Of a stretch of DNA of 64,000 bases, positions 7,400 through 16,240 are shown piece by piece (position 1 is the stretch's first letter; each line of letters opens with the position of its first letter). Source of the stretch: Bog-756 sp963704585 (lineage in GTDB: Bacteria; Actinomycetota; Acidimicrobiia; Acidimicrobiales; RAAP-2); the NCBI GenBank assembly GCA_963704585.1, contig OY969919.1, positions 1,302,001-1,366,000 on the forward strand, read 5' to 3'. Made by a program: the position numbers and the translations under genes. The notes under the pieces were generated by a model, which saw only the letters and a program-made list of their open reading frames with translations, was not told where the DNA came from and did no database searches.

Positions 7400-8751
7400 C
7401 CGACGACCGCACGTCCCGGGAGCCGCGCACGACGCGCACCGCTCGACTGAGCGGCACCGACAACGGCTCCGTCTGGCGCCGGAGCGGCGAGGCCGTGTTC
7501 GGGCTCCTGACGTTCATCGTCCTCGTCAGCGAGGCCGTGATGCTCGGACTCCTCGTGTGGGCCCTGCTCTTCGAGCACGGCTCGTCGGCCCCGGGCGCGC
7601 TCGGCTTCGGCACCATCCTGGTCGGGGCGGTGAGCCTCACCGCCATCCTCATCGCGGTGGTCACCGTGTCGGTCGTCCTCGTCCGGTCGGCCTCGACACG
7701 TCGCGAGGAGCGGAGGACCCCGGCGATCGCCGCGTGGAGGAGCCGATGGGAGGACGTGCTCGCCGGCCGCACCGAGTGCCCAGAGCCGCCGCCGCCCCGT
7801 GAAGCCGTCGAGGCGCTCCTCCAGCTCCGCGAGGACGCGTCGGCCGCAGAGGCCGAACGGGTCGCCTCGCTCGTGGTCGCAAGTGGTGCGGGTGCGCTCC
7901 TCCTCGACAGCCTCGACGGTGTACGCGAGCAGCTCGCCCGGGCGTGGCCGCTCCGCCTGACCGGCCGGTCGCACCGCCTCGGCAACGCGCTGGACACGCT
8001 GGACGACCTCGCGAGGGCGCGGCTCCCCGAGGCCGTCGACCCGCTGCTCCCGCTCCTCGACAGCGAGGACCCGTCGATCCGGACGATGGCGCTCCGCGCA
8101 GTGGCCCGGAGCGTCGCGGCGGTCGACGTCGGGCCCGATCGAGACCACGCCACGGAACTGCTGCTCGAGCACCTCCGTCTGCTCGACGTCGACCGTGGCG
8201 CGCTCGAAGAAGCAATCCTCCTGCTCGAGGACGCCGCAGCGCCTCTCGTCTCGTCCGTACTGGCCTCCGCGGGCGAGACGACGGCGCTCACGGCGGCGAG
8301 CCTCGACGCCGCCGACCGGCTCCGCATCGACGTGGCTGGTGCGGTGCTCGCCGGCCTGCTTGCGCCCGATGAGCCGCTCGAGATCCGGGCGGCCGCCTTC
8401 CGGGTGCTCGGCGGGTTGCCGTCACTCCCGCCCGAGGCGGGACGGGCGCTGCGCGCCGGCTTGCACGACGAGCTCGACGCCGTTCGGATCCACGCCACCC
8501 GGGCGGCGCGGCTCCTGCCTCCGGACGAGGCGGTGCGGGCACTCGACACGCTGCTGGGTGATCCCTCGTGGTGGGTGCGACGAGCTGCGGCCGAGACCGT
8601 GCCGACGGTGCCCGAGCGGGGGCTCCCGGCGCTGCTCGAGGCGGCTCGCACGCACCCCGACCCCTATGGCCGGCAGATGGCCGCGCAGGTCGCACGCGAC
8701 TGCGGTCTCGTCGTGGGTCAGGGCACCGTTCCCGAGAGGAGAACGGCATGA
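7396..8751 (+). CDS. Membrane-anchored HEAT-repeat protein in a glycan-synthesis operon
   Basis: 451 aa, ATGA overlaps with both neighbours. Two N-terminal transmembrane helices (about 35-58 and 68-95) are followed by a cytoplasmic domain of alpha-helical repeats, for example EAVDPLLPLLDSEDPSIRTM, LEIRAAAFRVLGGLPSLPPE and VRIHATRAARLLPPDEAVRA, then LGDPSWWVRRAAAETV; this is the HEAT pattern. HEAT arrays are protein-binding scaffolds. Its coupling to the glycosyltransferase suggests an accessory or assembly subunit of the synthase, possibly playing the part that TPR proteins play in other exopolysaccharide systems. No catalytic motif is visible. Confidence 0.8.
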   Translation: MTDDRTSREPRTTRTARLSGTDNGSVWRRSGEAVFGLLTFIVLVSEAVMLGLLVWALLFEHGSSAPGALGFGTILVGAVSLTAILIAVVTVSVVLVRSASTRREERRTPAIAAWRSRWEDVLAGRTECPEPPPPREAVEALLQLREDASAAEAERVASLVVASGAGALLLDSLDGVREQLARAWPLRLTGRSHRLGNALDTLDDLARARLPEAVDPLLPLLDSEDPSIRTMALRAVARSVAAVDVGPDRDHATELLLEHLRLLDVDRGALEEAILLLEDAAAPLVSSVLASAGETTALTAASLDAADRLRIDVAGAVLAGLLAPDEPLEIRAAAFRVLGGLPSLPPEAGRALRAGLHDELDAVRIHATRAARLLPPDEAVRALDTLLGDPSWWVRRAAAETVPTVPERGLPALLEAARTHPDPYGRQMAAQVARDCGLVVGQGTVPERRTA

Positions 8752-10184
8752 GCGTCGGCACGGCGATCCTCGAAGGCTTCGAGATCTTCATCCTCGTCTA
8801 CTTCGCGATCCTCGCCCTGATCTACGCGGCATCGGCGCTCCTCGGGCTCCACTCCATCGTCGTCTACTCGCGGGAGCTCTCGCCGGTGGCGCTCCGGGAC
8901 CTCGTCGAGCACGACTACTACAAGCCGGTGTCGATTCTCGTCCCCGCGTACAACGAGCAGGACTCGATCGTCGCCAACATCTCGTCGATGCTGAAGCTGC
9001 ACTACCCGCGCTTCGAGATCGTCGTCTCCGTCGACGGCGCGACCGACGAGACCCTCGAGCGCCTGGTCCGCCACTTCGGGCTGGTGACCGAGCCGCTCGC
9101 GTTCCGACGGTCGGTCGAGACCCAGCCGATCCGTGCCGTCTACCGGGCACCCGACCGGTCCCAACTCCTCGTGGTCGAAAAGGAGAACGGCGGACGCGGC
9201 GACGCGATCAATGCCGCGCTCAACGTCGCGACCTACCCGTTGGTCTGCGTGGTCGACGCAGACAGCGTCCTCAGCCCCGAGTCCCTCGCCCGGGCATCGC
9301 GCATCTTCGTGGAGGACGACACCGCCGTCGCCGTCGGCGGCTCGCTCCGTCCGCTGAACGGCGCAGTCGTCGAGGACGGACAGGTCGTCGACGTGCGCGC
9401 ACCGCGAACCTGGGTCGAGCGCATGCAGGTTCTCGAGTACGCACGGTCGTTCTTCATCGCACGCGCTGCCTGGAGCCGGCTCGGGTCGTTGATGATCATC
9501 TCCGGCGCCTTCGGCATCTTCCGCCGCGACGCCGCGATCGAGGCCGGCGGCTGGGCCCGCGGGCTGGTCGCGGACGACATGGAGATGGTCGTCCGGCTGC
9601 ATCGTCGCTTCCGTGAGCTCGGCCAGCAGTACCGCATCGCCTTCATCCCCGATCCCGTCTGCTGGACGGAGGTCCCCAAGCGGTTCCGCGACCTCCGGGC
9701 CCAGCGCACGATGTGGGAGCGCGGGATCCTCGAAGTGCTCTGGCTCCACCGGCACATGCTGCTCAATCCCCGCTACGGCAGGGTCGGCATGGTCGGCGTC
9801 CCCTACCTCTGGTTCTTCGAGGCCGGTGCCACGTTCGTCGAAACGCTCGGCTATGTGACCATCGTCGTCACGGCAGCCCTCGGCATCCTGAACGTCCCCT
9901 TCGCCCTCCTCTTCTTCACCCTCGCCATCCTCTACGGCGTCCTCTTCTCCGAGCTCGGGATGAGCATCCAGACGATGCTGCTCGTCCGCCACAGCGGCGC
10001 ACGGGACCGCTTCGTGCTCTTCGTGAGCGCGTTCGCCGAGTACTTCGGGATGCGCCAGATCATCGTCTTCAGCCGCGCCGGTGCGATCTTCCAGGTCCAC
10101 CGCAAGAAGGGGCAGTACTGGCGGCCGAAGGCGCAGCAGGACGGCGCCGACGACACGGTTGGGGCGCTCGATGCCGCGGCGTGA
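8748..10184 (+). CDS. Membrane GT2 glycosyltransferase (processive polysaccharide-synthase type)
   Basis: 478 aa, ATGA overlap with the HEAT gene. One N-terminal helix (about 10-35) precedes the GT-A domain: SILVPAYNEQDSI, VVSVDGATDE, NGGRGDAINAAL, the metal-binding DAD in CVVDADSVLSPE, the acceptor-site ADDMEMVVRLHRR and the QRTMWERG signature corresponding to (Q/R)xxRW of cellulose-, hyaluronan- and PgaC-type synthases. At least three C-terminal helices follow (about 350-440). Such enzymes polymerise sugar on the cytoplasmic face and thread the chain through the membrane. The adjacent epimerase and the downstream c-di-GMP enzyme support an exopolysaccharide role. No PilZ domain is visible. 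Confidence 0.88.
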   Translation: MSVGTAILEGFEIFILVYFAILALIYAASALLGLHSIVVYSRELSPVALRDLVEHDYYKPVSILVPAYNEQDSIVANISSMLKLHYPRFEIVVSVDGATDETLERLVRHFGLVTEPLAFRRSVETQPIRAVYRAPDRSQLLVVEKENGGRGDAINAALNVATYPLVCVVDADSVLSPESLARASRIFVEDDTAVAVGGSLRPLNGAVVEDGQVVDVRAPRTWVERMQVLEYARSFFIARAAWSRLGSLMIISGAFGIFRRDAAIEAGGWARGLVADDMEMVVRLHRRFRELGQQYRIAFIPDPVCWTEVPKRFRDLRAQRTMWERGILEVLWLHRHMLLNPRYGRVGMVGVPYLWFFEAGATFVETLGYVTIVVTAALGILNVPFALLFFTLAILYGVLFSELGMSIQTMLLVRHSGARDRFVLFVSAFAEYFGMRQIIVFSRAGAIFQVHRKKGQYWRPKAQQDGADDTVGALDAAA

Positions 10185-10226
10185 GTGGATGCAGGAGGAC
10201 GCGTACCGCGCGGAAGGTGGTCGACG

Positions 10227-12698
10227 ATGAGGACTCCGAAGATGCCGAGACCGGTCGACCCCACCACGATGCCGACGAGGTCCGACGAGGACCGGCCCGA
10301 TCCGCGCAAGCGGCGGGTCTGGATCGCGATCGCCGTGGTGGTGCTCGTGATCGGGTCGAGCGCGTCGATCCTGGCGGGGTTCTCCTGGGACCGCTACCAG
10401 CAGAACCAGAGCAGGAGCGCCTTCGCCGACACCGCGTCGACCGTGGCGACCGCGATCGGGACCGGCGTCATGCGGGACCTCGACTTCACCGCGGCCTTCA
10501 AGGGGATCGTGGTCGCTGCACCGCAGATGACCAACCAACAGGTGTCCGCCTGGACGGACACGATCGACGCCTCCGCGCGCTACCCCGGCAGCTTCGGGTA
10601 TGGCTACGTCGAGCCGGTCCCCTTCGCCGAGCTCCCGGCCTTCATCCGCCAGATCCAGTCCGACCCGCCGGACGGCATCTCGGTCGTCCCTTACAGCGTG
10701 CAACCTCCCGGGCCCCGTCCGACCTACTGCCTGATCGCGCTCGGTGACGAGATGCGTCCCCTGCCCCTCCCGGCGGGTATCGACTTCTGCTACCCGAATG
10801 CCAGCTGGCTGGATTCGGTCGCGTCCTCGGGGAAGACCACCATTACCTCGGTCGTTGCGCTCGTCAACGGCGGGCTGGTCACGTCGGCGCTGCCGAAGTC
10901 GGTGACCCGGGCGCTCGAGGGCATCTACCTCTCGGTGACCCCCGTCTACCAGGGCACCACGACACCGTCCACGGCACAGGCCCGGCAAGTCGGGCTCCGT
11001 GGCTGGGTGATCGGCACGTTCAGCGCGAAGGCCCTGCTCTCCTCCGCCCTCGGGCAGTCCTCCGGCATCGGGGTGACCCTCCGCTACCAGGACCCCACCG
11101 GCCCTCCGGTCACGATCGGCAGCGGCGGTTCAGTGCCCGGCGGTGCGACCATCAGCGCGGTGCGCACGGTGAACGTCGGCGGGGGGACCAACCAGACCCT
11201 GTCGGTGGTCGTGGCGGGCCGTGCCACCTCGCAGGCGTTCGAGCAGGGACTCCTCGTCGCCCTCGGCGGGATCCTGCTCGCCTTGCTCCTCGCCGGCTTT
11301 CTCCTCTACCTCGCCCAGTCGCGTCGGCGGGCGCTCCGCCTGGTCGACGAGCGGACCGGTCTGCTCCGCTACCGCGCGCTTCACGACACGCTCACCGCGC
11401 TGCCCAACCGCGCGCTCATCCTCGACCGTGCGGAGCAGCTCCTGCTCCGCTCCGAACGCGAGCCCATCGTGATCGGGGCCCTCTACCTCGACATCGACAA
11501 TTTCAAGGACATCAACGACACCTTCGGTCACCAGGTCGGCGACCGGCTCCTCTGCTCGGTGGCCGAACGGCTCCGTGACGCGCTCCGGGCGAGCGACACC
11601 GTGGGACGGCTCGGAGGCGACGAGTTCATCGTGCTGGTCGAGGCGGAGTCCCTCGATGTCGGTCCCGAGATGGTGGCCGAGCGCATCCAGGCCGTGATGA
11701 CCGCACCGTTCGTCCTCGAGAGCGACCAGCCCGTCGAGATGACCGTGCAGTTGAGCATCGGCATCGCGATCGGGCGGCGCGAGTCGGCCGATGAGCTCCT
11801 CCGCGACGCGGACGTGGCGCTCTACGAGGCGAAGGCTGCCGGCAAGAACCGCGCCGTGGTCTTCCAACCGTCGATGCAGTCCGCACTGCGCGAGCGGCTC
11901 GACCTCGAACAGGACCTCCGGCGGGCACTCGCCGCGGACCAGCTCTTCGTCGTCTACCAGCCGATCTTCGACCTGCGCTCGGTCACCGCGAAGGGGGTCG
12001 AGGCGCTCCTCCGCTGGCAGCACCCCGAACGTGGCCTCGTCATGCCCGAGACGTTCATCCCGATGGCCGAGGAGACCGGCGCGATCGTCCCGATCGGCCG
12101 GTTCGTCCTCCAGACGGCCTGCCGGCAGGCGGCGGCCTGGCAGGAGCAAGGCCAGCCGATCGAGGTCGCGGTCAACGTCTCGGCCCGTCAGCTGATGAGC
12201 GGGAGCTTCATGGGGGACGTGCGCGCCGCGCTCGACGAGACGGGTCTCGACCCCGCCATGCTGACCCTCGAGATCACCGAGACGACGATCATGCGCGACA
12301 CCGAGGCGAACACCCGTCTGCTCCGGCGCCTCAAGTCCCTCGGGGTGCGCATCGCCATCGACGACTTCGGCACGGGGTACTCGTCGCTCTCCTACCTCCG
12401 CCAGTTCCCGATCGACGCACTGAAGATCGACCGATCGTTCATCACGAGGGTGAGCGAGTCCGCCCAGTCCGGCGCGCTCATCCACACGCTGATCCAGCTC
12501 GGACAGGCCCTCGGGATCGAGACGCTCGCCGAAGGGATCGAGGAGCGTGCGCAGCTCGCGGAGCTGCAGCGCGAGCACTGCGACAGCGGCCAGGGCTACC
12601 TCTTCGCACGCCCGCTCGACTCCGACGCCATCATTCCGTTCTTCGAGAAGGAGGGCTCGGCCCACCGCGTGCCGCCGGAGCGATCCGCCAGCGTGTGA
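10227..12698 (+). CDS. CHASE-GGDEF-EAL c-di-GMP turnover protein
   Basis: 823 aa from the ATG at 10227 (GGAAGG upstream); a GTG at 10185 would add 14 residues. A transmembrane helix (about 30-50), a periplasmic CHASE-type sensor (ARYPGSFGYGYVEPVPFAEL and related text, about 60-330) and a second helix (about 340-362) precede the cytoplasmic domains. The GGDEF site is intact (RLGGDEF, about 462-468) and has the RxxD inhibitory site five residues upstream (RASD). The EAL domain is also intact: EALLRW, NVSARQL, EITET, DDFGTGYSSL, KIDRSF, ETLAEGIE. It could therefore both make and degrade c-di-GMP. Directly downstream of the GT2 gene, it probably sets the local c-di-GMP level that controls polymer synthesis. 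Confidence 0.92.
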   Translation: MRTPKMPRPVDPTTMPTRSDEDRPDPRKRRVWIAIAVVVLVIGSSASILAGFSWDRYQQNQSRSAFADTASTVATAIGTGVMRDLDFTAAFKGIVVAAPQMTNQQVSAWTDTIDASARYPGSFGYGYVEPVPFAELPAFIRQIQSDPPDGISVVPYSVQPPGPRPTYCLIALGDEMRPLPLPAGIDFCYPNASWLDSVASSGKTTITSVVALVNGGLVTSALPKSVTRALEGIYLSVTPVYQGTTTPSTAQARQVGLRGWVIGTFSAKALLSSALGQSSGIGVTLRYQDPTGPPVTIGSGGSVPGGATISAVRTVNVGGGTNQTLSVVVAGRATSQAFEQGLLVALGGILLALLLAGFLLYLAQSRRRALRLVDERTGLLRYRALHDTLTALPNRALILDRAEQLLLRSEREPIVIGALYLDIDNFKDINDTFGHQVGDRLLCSVAERLRDALRASDTVGRLGGDEFIVLVEAESLDVGPEMVAERIQAVMTAPFVLESDQPVEMTVQLSIGIAIGRRESADELLRDADVALYEAKAAGKNRAVVFQPSMQSALRERLDLEQDLRRALAADQLFVVYQPIFDLRSVTAKGVEALLRWQHPERGLVMPETFIPMAEETGAIVPIGRFVLQTACRQAAAWQEQGQPIEVAVNVSARQLMSGSFMGDVRAALDETGLDPAMLTLEITETTIMRDTEANTRLLRRLKSLGVRIAIDDFGTGYSSLSYLRQFPIDALKIDRSFITRVSESAQSGALIHTLIQLGQALGIETLAEGIEERAQLAELQREHCDSGQGYLFARPLDSDAIIPFFEKEGSAHRVPPERSASV

Positions 12699-12718
12699 GC
12701 GTGGCCCGACCGCGGCGG

Positions 12719-13708
12719 CTAGCCGGGTTCGTCCTCCCGACCGGCGGGGGTGAGTCCCCAGTACGCGTCGATCGGTTCGATCTCCCCCTTGATCACGCCG
12801 TCGATCATCGTGCAGATCGGAAGGTCCAGACCGTGGCGCTCGGCGAGCTCCAGTGCGACGGCGGCGGTGCGCACCCCCTCGGCGACCATGTGCAACTCCG
12901 CGAGGATGTCCTCGAGGCGGCGACCCTTGCCGAGCTGTTCCCCCACCGCACGGTTCCGGCTGTGCGGGCTCATGCAGGTCGCGATGAGGTCCCCCATGCC
13001 GGCGAGTCCCATGAACGTGACCGGCTGCGCGCCCATCGCGACCCCGAGCCGGGTCAGCTCGGCGAGCCCACGCGACATCACCGCGGCCCGCGTGTTGTCG
13101 CCGACCCCCAGGCCCTCGCCGATGCCGGCGGCGATCGCGATGACGTTCTTGAGCGCCCCGCCCATCTCGCAGCCGACCACGTCCGCGTTGAGGTAGACGC
13201 GGAAGACACCGCGTGTCACCACCTTCTGGATCGCGCTCGCGACCTCGAGGTCCTCGGTCGCGACGACCGCGGCCGCTGCCTTGCCGGCCAGGATCTCGTT
13301 GGCGAGGTTCGGTCCGGTCAGTGCCGCGACGGGATGACCGGGCAGCACCTCCCTGATGACCTGTGTCATGCGGAGATGCGAACCGCGTTCGAGACCTTTG
13401 GCGAGGCTCACGACCGGAATCCACGGCCGCACGTAGTCCGCGGCGTCCTCGAGGACCCGGCGGAAGCCCGAGGTCGGGACGCCCATGATGAGGAGGTCCA
13501 CGCGGCACACCGCCTCCTCCAGGTCGGCGGTCGCCCGGAGCTCCTGCGGGAGCTCGAATCCGTCGAGGTAGACCGGGTTCACGTGCTCCTCGTCGACCGC
13601 TTTCGCCACGTCGGGGTCCCGGGCCCAGAGCACCGTCTCGTGTCGCGGGGCGACGAGCGATGCCATCGTGGTCCCCCACTGGCCCGCGCCGAGCACCGCG
13701 ATCCTCAC
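12719..13708 (-). CDS. gpsA: Glycerol-3-phosphate dehydrogenase [NAD(P)+]
   Basis: 329 aa. Reduces dihydroxyacetone phosphate to sn-glycerol-3-phosphate for phospholipid synthesis. Rossmann motif VLGAGQWGTT at the N-terminus; VSLAKGLE, LTGPNLANEI, ALKNVIAIAAGIGEGLG with the catalytic Lys, NTRAAVMSRGLAEL and GLAGMGDLIATCMSPHSRNR are all present. I chose the GTG at 13708 because a TAGGTT -10-like hexamer ends 7 nt upstream, which suggests a leaderless message; longer starts lack support. It converges on the GGDEF-EAL gene. Confidence 0.93.
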   Translation of the reverse strand: MRIAVLGAGQWGTTMASLVAPRHETVLWARDPDVAKAVDEEHVNPVYLDGFELPQELRATADLEEAVCRVDLLIMGVPTSGFRRVLEDAADYVRPWIPVVSLAKGLERGSHLRMTQVIREVLPGHPVAALTGPNLANEILAGKAAAAVVATEDLEVASAIQKVVTRGVFRVYLNADVVGCEMGGALKNVIAIAAGIGEGLGVGDNTRAAVMSRGLAELTRLGVAMGAQPVTFMGLAGMGDLIATCMSPHSRNRAVGEQLGKGRRLEDILAELHMVAEGVRTAAVALELAERHGLDLPICTMIDGVIKGEIEPIDAYWGLTPAGREDEPG

Positions 13709-13811
13709 GCCGGGCAACCTACTCCAGCCTTCGTCCGGATCGACGGGCCACACAGGCTCGGCCGACCGGCACGGGGCGGGTCCGGGACCTGTCCGCGCGC
13801 ACTCGCTCCCG

Positions 13812-15446
13812 TTACGCCGACTGCAGCGTGACGAGTGAGCGGGCGAACTCGTCCGATGTGAGGAGCTCGACGAGCGTGCGCACGCCGAACCCGCTCCCCC
13901 CCTTCGTGAGATAGCGCACGTTCTCGTCGGAGCGGGCCGGTCCCGCGATGTCGAGATGCGCCCACGGGACGTCGCCGACGAACTCGCGCAGCAACAACGC
14001 GGCGGCGATGCTCCCGGCCTGGCCGGGTCGACCGACGTTGCGCATGTCGGCGACCTCGGACTCGATGTGGCTTCGGTAGTCGTCGGGCAGGGGAAGCGGC
14101 CAGGCGGGCTCCCCGGCCCGGTCCCCCGCTGCCTTGACCGCCTCGAGGAGCCGACCGTCGTTTCCGAGCAGTCCGGCGATCTCCTTGCCGAGCGCGACGA
14201 CCGCCGCGCCGGTGAGCGTCGCGACGTCGACGATCGCGTCGGGATCGAGCTCGGCCGCGAGCGAGAGCGCGTCCGCCAGGACGAGGCGCCCCTCCGCGTC
14301 GGTGTTCAGCACCTCGATGGTCTTGCCGTTGCGCGTGGTGAGGACGTCGCCCGGCTTCGTGGCCGAGCCACCGGGCATGTTCTCGGTGAGGGGCGCAAAT
14401 GCCGTGATCCTGAGCCGCGCCCCGAGCGCGGCGGCGGCATCGACGGCGCCGAGCACGGCAGCCGCGCCGCCCATGTCGGTCTTCATCGTCTCCATGCCGG
14501 TCGCCGTCTTGAGCGAGAGGCCGCCCGAATCGAAGGTGATCCCCTTGCCCACGAGCGCGACGTGCGGAACCCGGCCGTCGACACGCACCGGATCGGCCGG
14601 TTCGTACTCGATGCGGACCAGTCGCGGCGGCCGACTCGAGCCACGCGAGACGCCGAGCAGGCCACCGAGCCGCTCGGCGGCGATCCGGTCCTCGTCCCAG
14701 ACCTCGACCGACACCGCGTCCACGCCGTCGAACCGATCGACGACGGCACCGGCGAACCGCTCCGGGGTCATCGCACTCGGTGGCTCGTTGACCAGGTCCC
14801 GAGCGAGACAGACCGACGCCGCGATCCGCGCGCCCCGGGCGGCGCCGGCTTCCAGCTCGGCCAGGCCGTCCGGGCCGGTGGAGTCTCCGGGTCCGGCCGC
14901 GCCGTCGGGTCCGGCCGTGCCGTCGGATCCGGCCGTGCCGTCGGATCCGGTCGCGCCGGGCGCCGCGAGCACGAGCTCCTCGAGCGGTTCGGACGCCTCC
15001 TCGGAGCGGTACCGGTCGAAGCGGTACGCGGCGAGCACGGCGCCAGTGCTCGCCGCTTCGACCGAACGGTCGGCGTCGCGTCGGGACGACGGGCCGATGA
15101 AGAGGACCGCGCGGGGACCGCCTCCGGCCGCCCGCACGAACGCCGCGGCCGCCCGACGGACGGCCTCGAGCACTGCGTCGCCCTCTGACGGAACGGGTAC
15201 CCCGAGCCCGACGAGCAGCACCGGCCCGGCGGCGGCGGCGCTCCCCGCCTGCACCGTCAGGGTCTGCCCGACCGCGCCAGTGAATCCCCGCCGCTTGCAC
15301 GCGCCCGCGTCGAGGGTCTCGGCGAGCCCGAGGTCGAGATCACCGACCGGGACGGCGTAGGCGGGGCCGTCGTCGCCGGAGTGGACCGGCACGCCGACGG
15401 CGACTGCCGCGTCAAGGTCCGGACGGCCCGAGACGGTCACCTTCAC
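13812..15446 (-). CDS. pepA: Leucyl aminopeptidase (M17)
   Basis: 544 aa from the GTG at 15446, which overlaps the stop of the adenosyltransferase gene (GTGA) and has AGAGGAG upstream. The C-terminal metallopeptidase half carries the M17 signatures: VGKGITFDSGGLSLK, MKTDMGGAA, NTDAEGRLVLADAL and ATLTGAAVVALG, with the two-metal ligands intact. The N-terminal domain is variable and holds a Gly/Asp/Ser-rich linker from an 18-bp tandem repeat. The enzyme is a cytosolic hexameric exopeptidase for peptide turnover. Confidence 0.93.
   Translation of the reverse strand: MKVTVSGRPDLDAAVAVGVPVHSGDDGPAYAVPVGDLDLGLAETLDAGACKRRGFTGAVGQTLTVQAGSAAAAGPVLLVGLGVPVPSEGDAVLEAVRRAAAAFVRAAGGGPRAVLFIGPSSRRDADRSVEAASTGAVLAAYRFDRYRSEEASEPLEELVLAAPGATGSDGTAGSDGTAGPDGAAGPGDSTGPDGLAELEAGAARGARIAASVCLARDLVNEPPSAMTPERFAGAVVDRFDGVDAVSVEVWDEDRIAAERLGGLLGVSRGSSRPPRLVRIEYEPADPVRVDGRVPHVALVGKGITFDSGGLSLKTATGMETMKTDMGGAAAVLGAVDAAAALGARLRITAFAPLTENMPGGSATKPGDVLTTRNGKTIEVLNTDAEGRLVLADALSLAAELDPDAIVDVATLTGAAVVALGKEIAGLLGNDGRLLEAVKAAGDRAGEPAWPLPLPDDYRSHIESEVADMRNVGRPGQAGSIAAALLLREFVGDVPWAHLDIAGPARSDENVRYLTKGGSGFGVRTLVELLTSDEFARSLVTLQSA
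14890..14961 (-). repeat. 18-bp tandem repeat, about 4 copies, in pepA linker
   Basis: Units begin at 14890, 14908, 14926 and 14944 and encode a six-residue G(S/P)DG(T/A)A repeat between the N-terminal and catalytic domains of the aminopeptidase; the period preserves frame. Confidence 0.85.
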
Positions 15447-16141
15447 GATCGCTCCTCTCCCGTTCGATCCTCGTTCGCGCCACCGTCCCCGCTGCCGGAG
15501 GTGCCGCTGCCGGAAGTGCCGCTGCCGGAAGTGCCCCCGATCGAGGGATCGCCGGTCGTGGACGTCGCCGCCCTTCCGGTACGCGACCGGCGACCCCGTG
15601 GCGCGCTGCGCGCCAGGAGGTGCTCGTTGCCCTCGGTCCACCGTGCCATGGCCCAGAGGAGGTCCGAGAGGCGGTTGAGGTACGGACCGACCGACGATCC
15701 CTCGATCGGCGCGGCGACGTAGAGACGCTCTGCCCGGCGGACCACCGTCCGCGCGAGGTCCAGCGCGGCCGACGCGCGGTTCGCGCCCGGGATCACGAAG
15801 TCGCTCGGCATCTCGAACCGCGCGAGGAGCCGGTCGACCTGCGCCTCGAGAGCACCGACCATCTCGGCCGTGACGAGCGTCGTGCCTTCGACCAGCTTCG
15901 ACCGGTGTGACGGATCGGTCGCCACCTCGGCCATGAGGACGTACAGCTCGCGCTCGAGCTGGGTGAGCACCGAGTCGAGCTCCGAGCCCGCCGCGGCCTC
16001 CGCCCGCGCGAGCCCCAGCCCCGCCTGCGCCTCGTCGACCGCGCCGGTGACCTGCATGACGTGCGAGTCCTTCGCCACGCGTCCCCCGTAGAGCAGTCCG
16101 GTGGTCCCGTCGTCACCCGTCTTCGTGTAGATCTTCACCAC
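15443..16141 (-). CDS. pduO: Cob(I)alamin adenosyltransferase, PduO type
   Basis: 232 aa, GTG start. Transfers adenosyl from ATP to cob(I)alamin to make coenzyme B12. The N-terminal IYTKTGDDGTTGLLYGGRVAKDS holds the ATP-binding segment; VDEAQAGLGLARAE, FVIPGANRASAALDLARTVVRRAER and LNRLSDLLWAMAR are the standard PduO blocks with the active-site Arg/Asn residues. The C-terminal 45 residues are a disordered Gly/Ser/Thr tail partly made by a 15-bp repeat. It is coupled to pepA by a 4-bp overlap. Adenosylcobalamin is needed by the mutase at 1-902; methionine synthase, which uses methylcobalamin, is divergently transcribed. Confidence 0.93.
   Translation of the reverse strand: MVKIYTKTGDDGTTGLLYGGRVAKDSHVMQVTGAVDEAQAGLGLARAEAAAGSELDSVLTQLERELYVLMAEVATDPSHRSKLVEGTTLVTAEMVGALEAQVDRLLARFEMPSDFVIPGANRASAALDLARTVVRRAERLYVAAPIEGSSVGPYLNRLSDLLWAMARWTEGNEHLLARSAPRGRRSRTGRAATSTTGDPSIGGTSGSGTSGSGTSGSGDGGANEDRTGEERS
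15489..15533 (-). repeat. 15-bp tandem repeat, 3 copies, in pduO tail
   Basis: Three units at 15489, 15504 and 15519, encoding a repeated GTSGS-type pentapeptide in the C-terminal tail; in frame. Confidence 0.85.
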
Positions 16142-16225
16142 GGTGTCATCACCGGCCCGATGCTAAACGAGGCGACCGGCACCGCTTCGGGGACGGTGCT
16201 GGCGAGGGTGACGCGCGGGCCCCGG

Positions 16226-16231
16226 TAGCCT
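16226..16231 (+). promoter_or_regulatory. Putative -10 hexamer TAGCCT upstream of metH
   Basis: Ends 9 nt before the metH ATG at 16241, leaving room for a very short or absent 5' leader. The 99-bp gap to the divergent adenosyltransferase gene is too short for a cobalamin riboswitch. Confidence 0.4.
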
Positions 16232-16240
16232 TGAGGCACG

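Noticed and set aside
8718..10988. Minus-strand 756-codon open frame opposite the GT2 gene
   Set aside because: No motif, mirrors the codon pattern of the conserved plus-strand gene.
11130..13679. Minus-strand 849-codon open frame across the GGDEF-EAL and gpsA region
   Set aside because: It overlaps gpsA in another frame and is antisense to intact GGDEF and EAL motifs; low-complexity Arg/Gly/Asp sequence.
16142..16240. Cobalamin riboswitch between pduO and metH
   Set aside because: The 99-bp divergent gap is too short for the aptamer and lacks a B12-box-like segment.
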